Shown here piece after piece: positions 9,280 through 18,259 of a stretch of 64,000 nucleotides of DNA. This DNA is from Muribaculaceae bacterium. GTDB lineage: Bacteria; Bacteroidota; Bacteroidia; Bacteroidales; Muribaculaceae. The position numbers and the translations under genes are program-made. Where the stretch lies: the NCBI GenBank assembly GCA_017548365.1, contig JAFZAC010000024.1, forward strand, positions 91,789 through 155,788, in the 5' to 3' direction. Within the stretch, counting starts at the first letter, position 1; each line of letters starts with the position of its first letter. The notes under the pieces are model-generated. The model saw only the letters and a program-made list of their open reading frames with translations. It had not been told where the DNA came from and searched no databases.

Positions 9280-10710
9280 ATGGCTAACAAAAGCAAAAAA
9301 AATCTTATTGACAAGATAAAAAACGGGCAGCACATGACACTCAAGGAGCAGTTACGGCTCACCATCAACTTGAGCACACCCGCTATTCTTGCCCAGCTCT
9401 CAATGATAATAATGCAGTATATCGACGCAGCTATGGTTGGCAGCCTGGGAGCCGATGACAGTGCCGCAATCGGACTCGTGTCGGCATCAACATGGCTGTT
9501 GGGAGGACTGTTGAGCGCAGCAGCAATGGGATTTACGGTTCAAGTAGCTCACCACATTGGAGCAAACGATAGCAACGAAGCACGCAGCGTGTTGCGACAA
9601 TCACTAATCTCTTGCCTCATCTTCAGCGTTTCACTAGCACTTATAGGAGCTGCAATCAGCGCACCTCTCCCCCATTGGCTTAGAGGCAACGAAACAATAT
9701 GCGAAAAAGCGACAACCTACTTCCTTATTCTAGCCCTGTGCCTACCATTCTTACAGATTGAGTTTCTTGCCGGAGGCATGTTGCGTAGCAGCGGCAATAT
9801 GAAAGTGCCTGGCATGCTTAATATATTAATGTGTATACTTGATGTTGCGTTCAATTTCTTCTTTATCTTTCCTACTCGAGATGTTACAGTGGCAGGTTTC
9901 CAGCTTCACATACCAGGATTTGGACTAGGAGTGGTAGGAGCTGCTACAGGAACAGTACTTGCCGAGCTAGTAACTTGCCTGCTCATGCTATACTTCCTAC
10001 TGGCGCGCTCAAGAGACCTGAAACTCACTAATACCAGAGGATCTTACAGGCCCACAAAGCAGTGTCTGAAACGCGCCTACAAAATTAGTTTTCCCATTGG
10101 ACTGCAGCATGTGATGATGAGTGGAGCTTATATCGCCACAACCGCAATTGTCGCACCACTAGGAAACATTGCGCTTGCGGCAAACATATTTGCTATTACT
10201 GCCGAAAGCCTCTGCTATATGCCTGGATATGGCATTGGAGAGGCAGCTACAACTCTTGTTGGTCAAAGTGCCGGAGCAGCACGTAAAGATCTTATGAAAC
10301 GATTTGCCACCATCACCGTTCTCTTGGGAGTTGCAACAATGACTGTCATGGGAGTTCTAATGTATACCTGTGCTCACCTCATGATGAGTTTCATGTCGCC
10401 CGTCGACGCTATAATAGACCTGGGGACACAATGCCTTCGCATCGAAGCCTGGGCCGAGCCACTCTACGCCACTGCAATCGTGAGCTATGGAGTGATGGTC
10501 GGGGCAGGAGACACTCTCATACCATCCATCCTCAATCTAGGCAGCATTTGGATTGTGCGCATCACTCTGGCAATTCTACTGGCAGCTTCTATGGGACTGA
10601 TTGGTGTTTGGATTGCAATGTGCATCGAGTTATGCGTGCGCGGCTCATTATTCCTCATCCGACTAACTTCAGGGCGCTGGATTAAGAAAACTTCAATTAT
10701 TAAGAGTTAA
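9280..10710 (+). CDS. MATE family efflux transporter
   Basis: 476 aa with about twelve membrane segments; cation-coupled multidrug/toxin extrusion protein of the inner membrane. The N-terminal half has the family pattern LSTPAILAQLSMIIMQYIDAAMVG, and the second half repeats it (SFPIGLQHVMMSGAYIATTAIV). The ATG at 9280 is preferred; a TTG one codon upstream is possible but unnecessary. Monocistronic from the box at 9236. The exported compound cannot be read from sequence. Confidence 0.92.
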   Translation: MANKSKKNLIDKIKNGQHMTLKEQLRLTINLSTPAILAQLSMIIMQYIDAAMVGSLGADDSAAIGLVSASTWLLGGLLSAAAMGFTVQVAHHIGANDSNEARSVLRQSLISCLIFSVSLALIGAAISAPLPHWLRGNETICEKATTYFLILALCLPFLQIEFLAGGMLRSSGNMKVPGMLNILMCILDVAFNFFFIFPTRDVTVAGFQLHIPGFGLGVVGAATGTVLAELVTCLLMLYFLLARSRDLKLTNTRGSYRPTKQCLKRAYKISFPIGLQHVMMSGAYIATTAIVAPLGNIALAANIFAITAESLCYMPGYGIGEAATTLVGQSAGAARKDLMKRFATITVLLGVATMTVMGVLMYTCAHLMMSFMSPVDAIIDLGTQCLRIEAWAEPLYATAIVSYGVMVGAGDTLIPSILNLGSIWIVRITLAILLAASMGLIGVWIAMCIELCVRGSLFLIRLTSGRWIKKTSIIKS

Positions 10711-10747
10711 AATACTCAAATTATTCAATAATAAATCATAATTTGAT

Positions 10748-10755
10748 TAACTTTG
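10748..10755 (+). promoter_or_regulatory. -7 box for the C-S lyase gene
   Basis: TAACTTTG matches TAnnTTTG, 31 bases before the ATG at 10787. Confidence 0.65.
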
Positions 10756-10786
10756 CATAATAGATACGTAAACCAAGCAAGAAACA

Positions 10787-11956
10787 ATGAACAACAACAA
10801 ATTTAACTTTGACGAGATTGTCAACCGTCGCAATACACATTCTGTAAAATGGGATAAATGTGAAAGCGACGACATTATTCCCATGTGGATTGCCGACATG
10901 GATTTCAAGGCTGCACCTTGTATTATCGATGCATTAAAACAACGGCTCGAACACGGTGTATTCGGATATGCCAATGTACCCGAAGAATTTTACGATTCAA
11001 TTATCAATTGGTTTGAACGTCGACACAACTGGAAAATCGACCGCAATTGGATAGAGTATACCACTGGTGTCGTTCCAGCTATTGATGCAGTACTCAGAGC
11101 AGTCACTTCTCCTGGAGAGAATGTAGTAGTTCTCACTCCCATCTACAACTGCTTTTTCACTTGCATCGAGAGTAACAACTGCAATGTGGTTGAGGTTCCA
11201 CTAACTTTCAATAACGATTATTCCTATTCTATTGACTACGACGCACTTGACAAAGCACTCAACGATGACAACACCCACACCTTGCTCTTCTGCAACCCTC
11301 ACAACCCCGCAGGACGCGTGTGGACAAAAGATGAGATGCTCAATGTCAACGACCTGTGCATTAAGCATGGCGTTACAGTAATCAGCGACGAAATACACTG
11401 CGAGATGGTAATGCCAGGACACGACTACACTCCATTTGCAACAATTTCACAAGAGGCCCAGAATAACTGCATCACTTGCGGTTCTCCAAGCAAGTCGTTC
11501 AATATCGCTGGATTGCAGGCCGCATTCATAGTAAGCAACAACCCCGACACTAAGGCCAAAATCAACAAAGCACTCATCGACAATCAAGTGTGCGCTATCA
11601 ATCCTTTCGGACTTGAGGCATTCATGGCAGCCTATAACCATGGAGAGAACTGGATTCTTGAGTTCAACGAATACATTTGCGGCAACTTCCAGCTAATGCG
11701 TGACATGATGAACAAGGAGCTTCCTGCATTCCACATCACCCCCATCGAAGGATCTTATCTCGCATGGATTGATGTTACACCCACTGGAATGACTAGCGCT
11801 CAAGTCACACAAAAGATTCTTGACGATGGCAAAGTTCTTGTCAATGACGGAGCCATGTATGGTAAAGCAGGCGATGGATTCATACGCATAAACCTCGCCA
11901 CTCAGCGCTCAGTAGTAGAAGAAGCCACACATCGCATCATCAAAGCTATGAAATAA
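10787..11956 (+). CDS. MalY/PatB family C-S lyase (PLP aminotransferase fold I)
   Basis: 389 aa. Beta-elimination on cysteine S-conjugates or cystathionine, giving pyruvate, ammonia and a thiol; cytosolic. N-terminal FDEIVNRRNTHSVKWD and IPMWIADMDFKAAP are the MalY/PatB signature. The PLP lysine is K236 in GSPSKSFNIAGLQ, and ISDEIHCEMV holds the PLP-contacting Asp. Length is standard. The MalY type is favoured over a true transaminase because of the WIADMDF block. Confidence 0.93.
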   Translation: MNNNKFNFDEIVNRRNTHSVKWDKCESDDIIPMWIADMDFKAAPCIIDALKQRLEHGVFGYANVPEEFYDSIINWFERRHNWKIDRNWIEYTTGVVPAIDAVLRAVTSPGENVVVLTPIYNCFFTCIESNNCNVVEVPLTFNNDYSYSIDYDALDKALNDDNTHTLLFCNPHNPAGRVWTKDEMLNVNDLCIKHGVTVISDEIHCEMVMPGHDYTPFATISQEAQNNCITCGSPSKSFNIAGLQAAFIVSNNPDTKAKINKALIDNQVCAINPFGLEAFMAAYNHGENWILEFNEYICGNFQLMRDMMNKELPAFHITPIEGSYLAWIDVTPTGMTSAQVTQKILDDGKVLVNDGAMYGKAGDGFIRINLATQRSVVEEATHRIIKAMK

Positions 11957-11978
11957 TATCCTATCATGATAATCAAAA

Positions 11979-12019
11979 AAAACACCGCTTGAAATGTACT
12001 TCTCAAAGCGGTGTTTTAT
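11979..12019 (+). terminator. Rho-independent terminator after the C-S lyase gene
   Basis: AACACCGCTT (11981-11990) pairs with AAGCGGTGTT (12006-12015), flanked by A-run and T-run, so it could work on both strands. Confidence 0.9.
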
Positions 12020-12060
12020 TTTATTAACAGCTTAGTCTTTTCTACGTAATATAAAACCAC

Positions 12061-12068
12061 TAAATTTG
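12061..12068 (+). promoter_or_regulatory. -7 box for the MBOAT-DHHW operon
   Basis: TAAATTTG, 78 bases before the MBOAT start. Confidence 0.6.
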
Positions 12069-12146
12069 CACAATTTTTGAAAAACTCTTATACATACTCC
12101 AACTTTTTATTATAGTCACACTATAATAACATAGTACAACGAATAT

Positions 12147-13595
12147 ATGGTTTTTGCCGACTTATTTTTTCTTTTTGTTTTCATTCCGGCTTTTGCGATA
12201 TGCTATTTGCTGGCATCTATTTTTGACAAGAAGCTGAACTCCAACAGAATCGCTCAGGTAAACACCTGTAAGAACTGGACTTTGGTTGCATTCTCTCTCA
12301 TCTTCTATGCTTGGGGAGAACCTGTATACGTCTTCCTCATGCTATTGAGTGTTCTTGTCAACTTCATTCTTGGGCGAATTATTGACAATCAAGAGAGACA
12401 CCGCAAGGCGGCACTTGTCATTGGCTTGGTGTGCAACATAGGCATTATTGCCACCTTCAAATATCTAGGATTCCTTGCTCAACTGCTCATAGATGTAGGC
12501 ATTCCAGTGGCAAAGCCCAATATTGCGCTACCCATCGGTATCAGCTTCTATACCTTCCAGTCAATGTCCTATCTCATTGACGTTTACCGCAGAGTATCGC
12601 CAGCACAGCGACGATATCGTGACCTCTTGCTCTACATATCGATGTTCCCACAGCTCATCGCTGGCCCCATCGTAAGATATGAAACTATTGCCTCCGAAAT
12701 TAACAACCGTCATGTCACTGCTCAAGACTTTGCCGATGGCGTCTTCCGATTTCTCTTGGGACTTGGAAAGAAAGTGATAATAGCCAATCAACTCTCGCTC
12801 GTGTCAACTCAGTTCTTGAAAGACGGATTAGGCTCACTATCTACAACAGGAGCATGGGTCGGGCTATTAGCTTTCACTTTCCAAATTTACTTCGACTTCT
12901 CTGGCTATAGCGACATGGCAATAGGAATGGGACGTTGCATGGGATTCCACTTCAAGGAGAACTTTGACCACCCCTACTGCAGCTCAACTATTACCGAGTT
13001 CTGGAGAAGATGGCACATATCGCTTGGTAGCTTCTTCCGCGATTATGTTTACATACCCATGGGAGGTAACCGCAAGCATCAAACTTTCAATATCGCTGTC
13101 GTATGGGCGCTCACGGGTTTATGGCATGGAGCTAGCTGGAACTTCGTCTTATGGGGCGTTTATTTCGGATTCATCCTTATTTTCGAGAAGTATGTTATTT
13201 TACCTTATGTCAAGCCACGATGTCCACGATTCTTGATGCACATCTATAGTATCTTGCTCTTCGTTTTGGGATGGGGTATTTTCTATTACGTCGACTTCAA
13301 CCAGCTAATCAGGTTTTTTGCCGTATTATTTGGCATAAGTGCTATAAAGACCGATTTCATATCGCAGGCAGCTCTGCTCGACCACTTCTGGATTTGGGTT
13401 GCTGCAATCCTGTTTAGTATGCCACTGCGCAACTATGCGGCAAAACTCACCACTCGGCTCTCGAGAGGCAACACCGCCATAGAGCAGAACATCTTCCTTA
13501 TTGCTAGAATTGCAACTTCAATCGTTATTCTTGTTCTTAGCGTGGCACTACTTGTTGGAGCCACCAACAATCCGTTCCTATACACACGTTTCTAA
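12147..13595 (+). CDS. MBOAT family O-acyltransferase (AlgI-like)
   Basis: 482 aa, multispanning inner-membrane protein that carries an acetyl group across the membrane for O-acetylation of a polysaccharide. Family blocks are PIGISFYTFQSMSYLIDVYR, FPQLIAGPIVRY, IYFDFSGYSDMAIGMGRCMGF and FWRRWHISLGSFFRDYVYIP. The catalytic histidine is H327 in LTGLWHGASWNF. The two DHHW proteins that follow (26 and 40 bases apart) match the periplasmic AlgJ/AlgX-type partners, so this is one operon. The glycan is not identified. Confidence 0.93.
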   Translation: MVFADLFFLFVFIPAFAICYLLASIFDKKLNSNRIAQVNTCKNWTLVAFSLIFYAWGEPVYVFLMLLSVLVNFILGRIIDNQERHRKAALVIGLVCNIGIIATFKYLGFLAQLLIDVGIPVAKPNIALPIGISFYTFQSMSYLIDVYRRVSPAQRRYRDLLLYISMFPQLIAGPIVRYETIASEINNRHVTAQDFADGVFRFLLGLGKKVIIANQLSLVSTQFLKDGLGSLSTTGAWVGLLAFTFQIYFDFSGYSDMAIGMGRCMGFHFKENFDHPYCSSTITEFWRRWHISLGSFFRDYVYIPMGGNRKHQTFNIAVVWALTGLWHGASWNFVLWGVYFGFILIFEKYVILPYVKPRCPRFLMHIYSILLFVLGWGIFYYVDFNQLIRFFAVLFGISAIKTDFISQAALLDHFWIWVAAILFSMPLRNYAAKLTTRLSRGNTAIEQNIFLIARIATSIVILVLSVALLVGATNNPFLYTRF

Positions 13596-13621
13596 TCTAA
13601 GAATATTATAATCAATTTATT

Positions 13622-14692
13622 ATGACACAAAAAAATATCTTTAAGACTGTTGTTTTGATTTGCTGTTTAGCAGCTTCGACATTTTACTCACAAGCCGAAC
13701 CAGCAAAACAGAAACCCGAAGACCGAAAAATCTCTATTAATTATGTAAACAACATAAATGCCGACCAACCAGCGAGAAAGACTGCCAAAGGTATTATCAT
13801 AGTTGGTACTGGCAAGGAAATGAGAGCTTTAGAGCCTTTCAGCGGCACTTCTACAAGCGGATACGCCTATGCCGACGTAGTGAACGAATACAAGCGTGTC
13901 TTTGGCGACAAAGTCAACGTTTACTGCATGCCAATCCCAACTGCTGCCGCATTCTACACACCAAATGCCGCCAAAGGATGGAGCCGTGACGTCAAAGCCT
14001 TTATTAATGGACTTTTTGAACATCTCGACGACTCGGTCTACTGCGTGGACATCTACACACCACTATCTCAGCATGTTGACGAGCACATCTACTCGCGCAC
14101 CGATCACCACTGGGCACCACTTGGAGGCTATTATGCCGCACAAAAACTCGCAGAGGTAGCTGGTGTACCATTCAAAGACATCTCTAACTACGACGTCGAC
14201 ACAGTTCACAACTATGTAGGCACTATGCCCATGTTCTCGGGCGACGCATCGTTGAAGAAAGCACCCGAAGATTTCATCTACTACAAACCACGCAATGTAG
14301 AGTATACTACCACTTATATCAACTACAAGACCAAAGGACTCTCGGTCATTAGTCAGGCCGCTCCCAAGCAAGATAAATTCTTCTACAATTTTCAAGGCAC
14401 CAGCGCCTACTGCACATTCATGGGTGGTGACACTAAGATTGTAAAGGTACAGACATCAACCAAGAACGGACGCCACATTCTCTTTATTAAAGACAGTTTT
14501 GGAAATGCTGTCCCCGGCTATCTCTTCTACTCCTTCGAGGAAATCCATGTAATCGACAGTCGTTACTTCAACAAGAACATGAAGCAGTATGTCAAAGACA
14601 ACAATATCACCGACATCGTCCTTGACAACAACATTACTCACATGGGTATGAAAAACATCCGAACCAATATTCTCAAATATCTCAATCAGTAA
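13622..14692 (+). CDS. DHHW family protein, AlgJ/AlgX-like (short form)
   Basis: 356 aa. N-terminal signal peptide (hydrophobic to about residue 25, FYSQA cleavage). The SGNH-like fold has DHHW at D161-W164 in SRTDHHWAPLGGY, and a serine in FIKDSFGNAVPGYL as in AlgJ-type acetyltransferases. It probably moves acetyl groups from the MBOAT carrier to a glycan in the periplasm. It lacks the ~80-residue N-terminal segment present in the next gene, to which it is otherwise closely related along its length, so the two arose by duplication. Confidence 0.85.
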   Translation: MTQKNIFKTVVLICCLAASTFYSQAEPAKQKPEDRKISINYVNNINADQPARKTAKGIIIVGTGKEMRALEPFSGTSTSGYAYADVVNEYKRVFGDKVNVYCMPIPTAAAFYTPNAAKGWSRDVKAFINGLFEHLDDSVYCVDIYTPLSQHVDEHIYSRTDHHWAPLGGYYAAQKLAEVAGVPFKDISNYDVDTVHNYVGTMPMFSGDASLKKAPEDFIYYKPRNVEYTTTYINYKTKGLSVISQAAPKQDKFFYNFQGTSAYCTFMGGDTKIVKVQTSTKNGRHILFIKDSFGNAVPGYLFYSFEEIHVIDSRYFNKNMKQYVKDNNITDIVLDNNITHMGMKNIRTNILKYLNQ

Positions 14693-14732
14693 CAACATCA
14701 CTACCCTCTCACATTAAAGCTAGCTCATCGCT

Positions 14733-16121
14733 ATGAAAAGAAGCTACATATATCTTTCTATTGTCTTGGCTATCTACGCATTGTTTGTGATTGTTTTCAC
14801 AACCTTTCCTCGTAGCACATTCTCTCCCCTTGAGAAGAGAGAACTGGCAACATTTCCCGTGCTAACACTCGACAATATTAAAAGCGGAGAATTCACCAAC
14901 AAAGTTTCGGAATGGTTCAGCGACAGCGAGCCTTACCGCGACTCCTTCATGGCAATGAGCATGATATTTGGAGATAACATGAAACTAAGGTTTTTCAACA
15001 TACCACAAAGTAACATCAAGTTTCATGCTGCTACCAAAGGCGCCACACCCGATGAAATGGGTGCCGCCAACATGGACGATGTTGAGCAATTCACTAATAC
15101 AGTCAATGCCGATGATAGTTACAAAAAGGCAAGACGAGGCATCATCATCACTGGTGAGGGAAACAATGTTAGGGCTCTTTCGGCCTATGGTGGTGGCCCA
15201 GAGGGAGGTGTTAAGTTTGCCGAAGCCTGTAATGAATATCAAAAAGTCTTTGGCAATCAAGCTAAGATTTACTGCCTTGTTGTACCTACAGCAATAGAAT
15301 ATTATTGCCCCGATGCTGCAAAGTCGGTAACTAAACCGCAATTACCCACCATCAAAGCCATCAATGAGCGACTTGACGAGGGCATTATCCCAGTCAATGC
15401 CTACTCTGCTCTGGCAAAACACGTAAACGAGCCCATTTACTCAAGAACCGACCATCATTGGTCGCCTCTCGGTGCTTACTACACAGCACAAGAGTTTGCC
15501 AGGGTGGCAAAGGTGCCATTCCGTGATTTAAGCAACTATGACAAGAAAGTTGTGCATGGATTTGTTGGGTCGATGTATGGATACAGTCACGACATCGCCT
15601 TGAAAAATGCACCCGAGGACTTTATATACTACGTACCACGAGGAGTTCAGTACACCACAACCTACATCAACTATAAATTGAGCAAAAACTTTGGTGTTGT
15701 GGGTGAACAACCCGAAACTCAAGGAGAATTCTTTTATACCTATCCCGATGGTAGCAACGGAGCCTATTGCACTTTCATGGGTGGCGACACAAAAATCACC
15801 CACGTGAACACATCAACCAAGAATGGAAGGCGGCTACTCATCATCAAGGATAGTTATGGAAATGCACTGCCAGGTTATTTATTTTTCTCTTTTGAAGACA
15901 TCCATGTTGTGGACTTCCGTTATTTCTCTAAAAACATGAAGAAATATGTTGAGCAAAATCACATTACCGATATCCTCATCCAGCAAGGTATTTTCCGTGC
16001 ATATTCAGGAGGTGAAGGCATCAAGAATTTCATCACTCAACCCGACGGGACCTATTCTAAGAAAACAGACATCGCTAAAGACGATAAAGAGTCGAAACGC
16101 AAGAAACAAAAATCCAAGTAA
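14733..16121 (+). CDS. DHHW family protein, AlgJ/AlgX-like (long form)
   Basis: 462 aa. One N-terminal membrane anchor (about residues 5-23), a SPLEKRELATFPVL segment typical of DHHW proteins, and the motif D240-W243 in SRTDHHWSPLGAYY. The conserved serine lies in IIKDSYGNALPGYLFF. The C-terminus is rich in Lys. Same operon and likely the same pathway as the preceding paralogue; the two may act on different sites or as a pair. Confidence 0.87.
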   Translation: MKRSYIYLSIVLAIYALFVIVFTTFPRSTFSPLEKRELATFPVLTLDNIKSGEFTNKVSEWFSDSEPYRDSFMAMSMIFGDNMKLRFFNIPQSNIKFHAATKGATPDEMGAANMDDVEQFTNTVNADDSYKKARRGIIITGEGNNVRALSAYGGGPEGGVKFAEACNEYQKVFGNQAKIYCLVVPTAIEYYCPDAAKSVTKPQLPTIKAINERLDEGIIPVNAYSALAKHVNEPIYSRTDHHWSPLGAYYTAQEFARVAKVPFRDLSNYDKKVVHGFVGSMYGYSHDIALKNAPEDFIYYVPRGVQYTTTYINYKLSKNFGVVGEQPETQGEFFYTYPDGSNGAYCTFMGGDTKITHVNTSTKNGRRLLIIKDSYGNALPGYLFFSFEDIHVVDFRYFSKNMKKYVEQNHITDILIQQGIFRAYSGGEGIKNFITQPDGTYSKKTDIAKDDKESKRKKQKSK

Positions 16122-16126
16122 TAATA

Positions 16127-16160
16127 AAATCCCAATCGGCAATGACCGGTTGGGATTTTT
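16127..16160. terminator. Terminator between converging operons
   Basis: AAATCCCAATCGG (16127-16139) pairs with CCGGTTGGGATTT (16146-16158, one G-T pair), followed by T. It lies between the DHHW gene and the end of the minus-strand glycogen operon and can serve both. Confidence 0.9.
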
Positions 16161-16161
16161 A

Positions 16162-16746
16162 TCATAAGAACTTTGATAAAAGCTTGTAAAAATCTCCTGT
16201 GGGTATTGCAGTGAACTCTGGTGTTATACGGTGCCCCAGCTGAGATGATTCGTGGAAACGGTCTCCAACGAGTTTTATATACTGGGCACGCATATCGCCT
16301 AGTAGTTCGTCTTTATCGCTGCCAATGATATGAGTGAGGGGCGTGATGTACTTATCTATGCCTCGAAACTCGCCAAGATCGCTCAGTGTACACTTGAAAG
16401 TCTGAACACCATCTTCCCTCTCGTTGTAATACTCCATCTCCTCCCCTAGCTCGGGCATGAAACTCAAACTGTTCTCGGGGTTGAGAACTGGATTCACGGC
16501 AATCTTGGGAATGTCGACCTTTGCACACAGTGCGTAGTAACCTCCAAGCGAAGATCCTGCAAGCACATCAATACCATGCTCGGCCACATAGGCTTCAATC
16601 TTCCTTATCGACTTCACAGGGTGATGGGTAACATCAAAGGCATGAACATCAAGGTTATGGTAGTTGGCCTTGATGTTCAATATTGTGCTGCTCTTTGCCG
16701 AACTGCGGAAACCGTGGATATAGAGCAGTTTTTTCCTCGCAATCAT
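16162..16746 (-). CDS. YqiA/YcfP family alpha/beta-fold esterase
   Basis: 194 aa, the standard size. N-terminal LLYIHGFRSSAKSS supplies the oxyanion-hole HGF, and the nucleophile serine is in AGSSLGGYYA (GxSxGG). A C-terminal HESSQLGHRI segment carries the likely catalytic His. It is the last gene of the minus-strand glycogen operon and overlaps the GH57 gene by four bases (translational coupling). The substrate is unknown; link to glycogen is by position only. Confidence 0.85.
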   Translation of the reverse strand: MIARKKLLYIHGFRSSAKSSTILNIKANYHNLDVHAFDVTHHPVKSIRKIEAYVAEHGIDVLAGSSLGGYYALCAKVDIPKIAVNPVLNPENSLSFMPELGEEMEYYNEREDGVQTFKCTLSDLGEFRGIDKYITPLTHIIGSDKDELLGDMRAQYIKLVGDRFHESSQLGHRITPEFTAIPTGDFYKLLSKFL

Positions 16747-18230
16747 TTCTTTGCACTCTTTTTTGCTGGAGTTTTCTTTGCTGGAGCCTTTTTGGCCGCC
16801 GACTTCTTCTCCGAAACCTTTTTCGCTGGAGATTTCTTAGCTACTGTCTTCTTTACAGAAATTTTCTTCGTTGGTTCTGGCTCCTCTTCTGGTTTTTCTT
16901 CAACTCTGGGTGCAAAGTCGCCAGTGGTGTCCTTCACAATGTTGTTACGCATCATTTCCACCTCGCGGTTAAGCTCTTCAATCTCCTTTTCCTGATTGCG
17001 GATTGTGAGCAACAATGCGTTTAGCTCCTCGTTCTCAATCTCCTCGGGGAACTGCTCGCGCACCCTTATCAAGAAGTCACTCAGCACGTTCATGTAGTTG
17101 GTGAACGCTGCATAAGGCGAGTCATAAGGACTATAGTGCGAATGAACCGAGCCATCGCTGCTATGCTTAGTACTCATGTAATAGAAATGGTCGCTTGCTT
17201 GCAAGTAGTTCCAGTCCTGACGTATGCGTTTGTCTTGTATCAAGCGTATGCGTTCACTCAAACAGTACAGCTTGTTTACAGCCTCATCCTGCAAGATGTT
17301 GCCCATCCAGGCACTAGTGTCACGCGCCTCGTCGGCCCATGAAATGGGATGCATCACCGACAACACATCTACAGGTTTCATTTTCGACACCACTTCGCTT
17401 GGAGTCATGAACTCGATATTATGTTCTGCGGCAAAACGAGGCAGCGCTTTCATGAACTCAAATATTCCGCTCTCGCGAGGTTGAAGTTCACCAAATGTCT
17501 CATAGTTCATGAACAGGTTCACAAGCATCTCCTCATCTGGCAGAGCAGCAATCCAGTCAATGTATTTATCGGCAGTCAATGGATAGGCAGCCCATTCAGG
17601 ATTGCTGAAACGGAATGCGATGTCATCGCTCAACTTCGAGTTTTTCAAGAGCAAACGCATCTTGGGTGCAGACGCCGCCTTATAAAGATAGTTGGGCGAC
17701 TTCCAACCCAGAATGTGCTTGGCGCCATCGGTAATAGCGCCCTTGAAGCCCATTGATGCCACCATTGATGCGATGTCGTCGTCATAGATAAGCTCAGTGT
17801 TGCGGAACACCTTGGGCTTTTGCCCAAAGAGCTGATAAATCTTCTCATCGTGAGCCTTCACCTGCGCGATGAATTCCTCGGGATCAACAAGTGACGAGAG
17901 TGAGTGAGCGTAAGTCTCACTCAAGAATTCTACACATCCAGTGTCGGCAAGTTCCTTCATCGAGTCTATGAACTCGGGAACATACTGCTCAAGCTGCTCC
18001 AGTGCTGTTCCGCTAATTGAGAACGCAACCTTGAACTTCTTGCCATTCTCCTTGATCATATCTAGGAGCATTTGATTTGCAGGCATATAAGATCGCTGCG
18101 CTATGCGGGTAATGATGTCATCATTGGCGAAGTCATCATAGTAGTAGTGGTCGTTTCCAATGTCGAAGAAGCGATAGGTCTTCAAGCGGAACGGCTGATG
18201 TATCTGGAAATAGAAACAGATTGATTTCAT
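16743..18230 (-). CDS. Glycoside hydrolase family 57 protein with Lys/Ala/Pro-rich tail
   Basis: 495 aa. The first ~410 residues are a GH57 domain: MKSICFYFQIHQPFRLK start, EFLSETYAHSLSSL (carrying the family's catalytic-region Glu), and VFRNTELIYDDDIA. GH57 members act on alpha-glucans as amylases or branching enzymes; here the neighbours point to glycogen. Residues ~425-450 form a short coiled coil, and the last ~40 residues are repeats of KK, AKK and PAKK, a histone-H1-like basic tail that is not part of GH57. It is 29 bases after the GT4 gene and overlaps the esterase gene. Confidence 0.9.
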   Translation of the reverse strand: MKSICFYFQIHQPFRLKTYRFFDIGNDHYYYDDFANDDIITRIAQRSYMPANQMLLDMIKENGKKFKVAFSISGTALEQLEQYVPEFIDSMKELADTGCVEFLSETYAHSLSSLVDPEEFIAQVKAHDEKIYQLFGQKPKVFRNTELIYDDDIASMVASMGFKGAITDGAKHILGWKSPNYLYKAASAPKMRLLLKNSKLSDDIAFRFSNPEWAAYPLTADKYIDWIAALPDEEMLVNLFMNYETFGELQPRESGIFEFMKALPRFAAEHNIEFMTPSEVVSKMKPVDVLSVMHPISWADEARDTSAWMGNILQDEAVNKLYCLSERIRLIQDKRIRQDWNYLQASDHFYYMSTKHSSDGSVHSHYSPYDSPYAAFTNYMNVLSDFLIRVREQFPEEIENEELNALLLTIRNQEKEIEELNREVEMMRNNIVKDTTGDFAPRVEEKPEEEPEPTKKISVKKTVAKKSPAKKVSEKKSAAKKAPAKKTPAKKSAKK

Positions 18231-18259
18231 GATTATTGATGTATTATTGTGGTTTGTAA

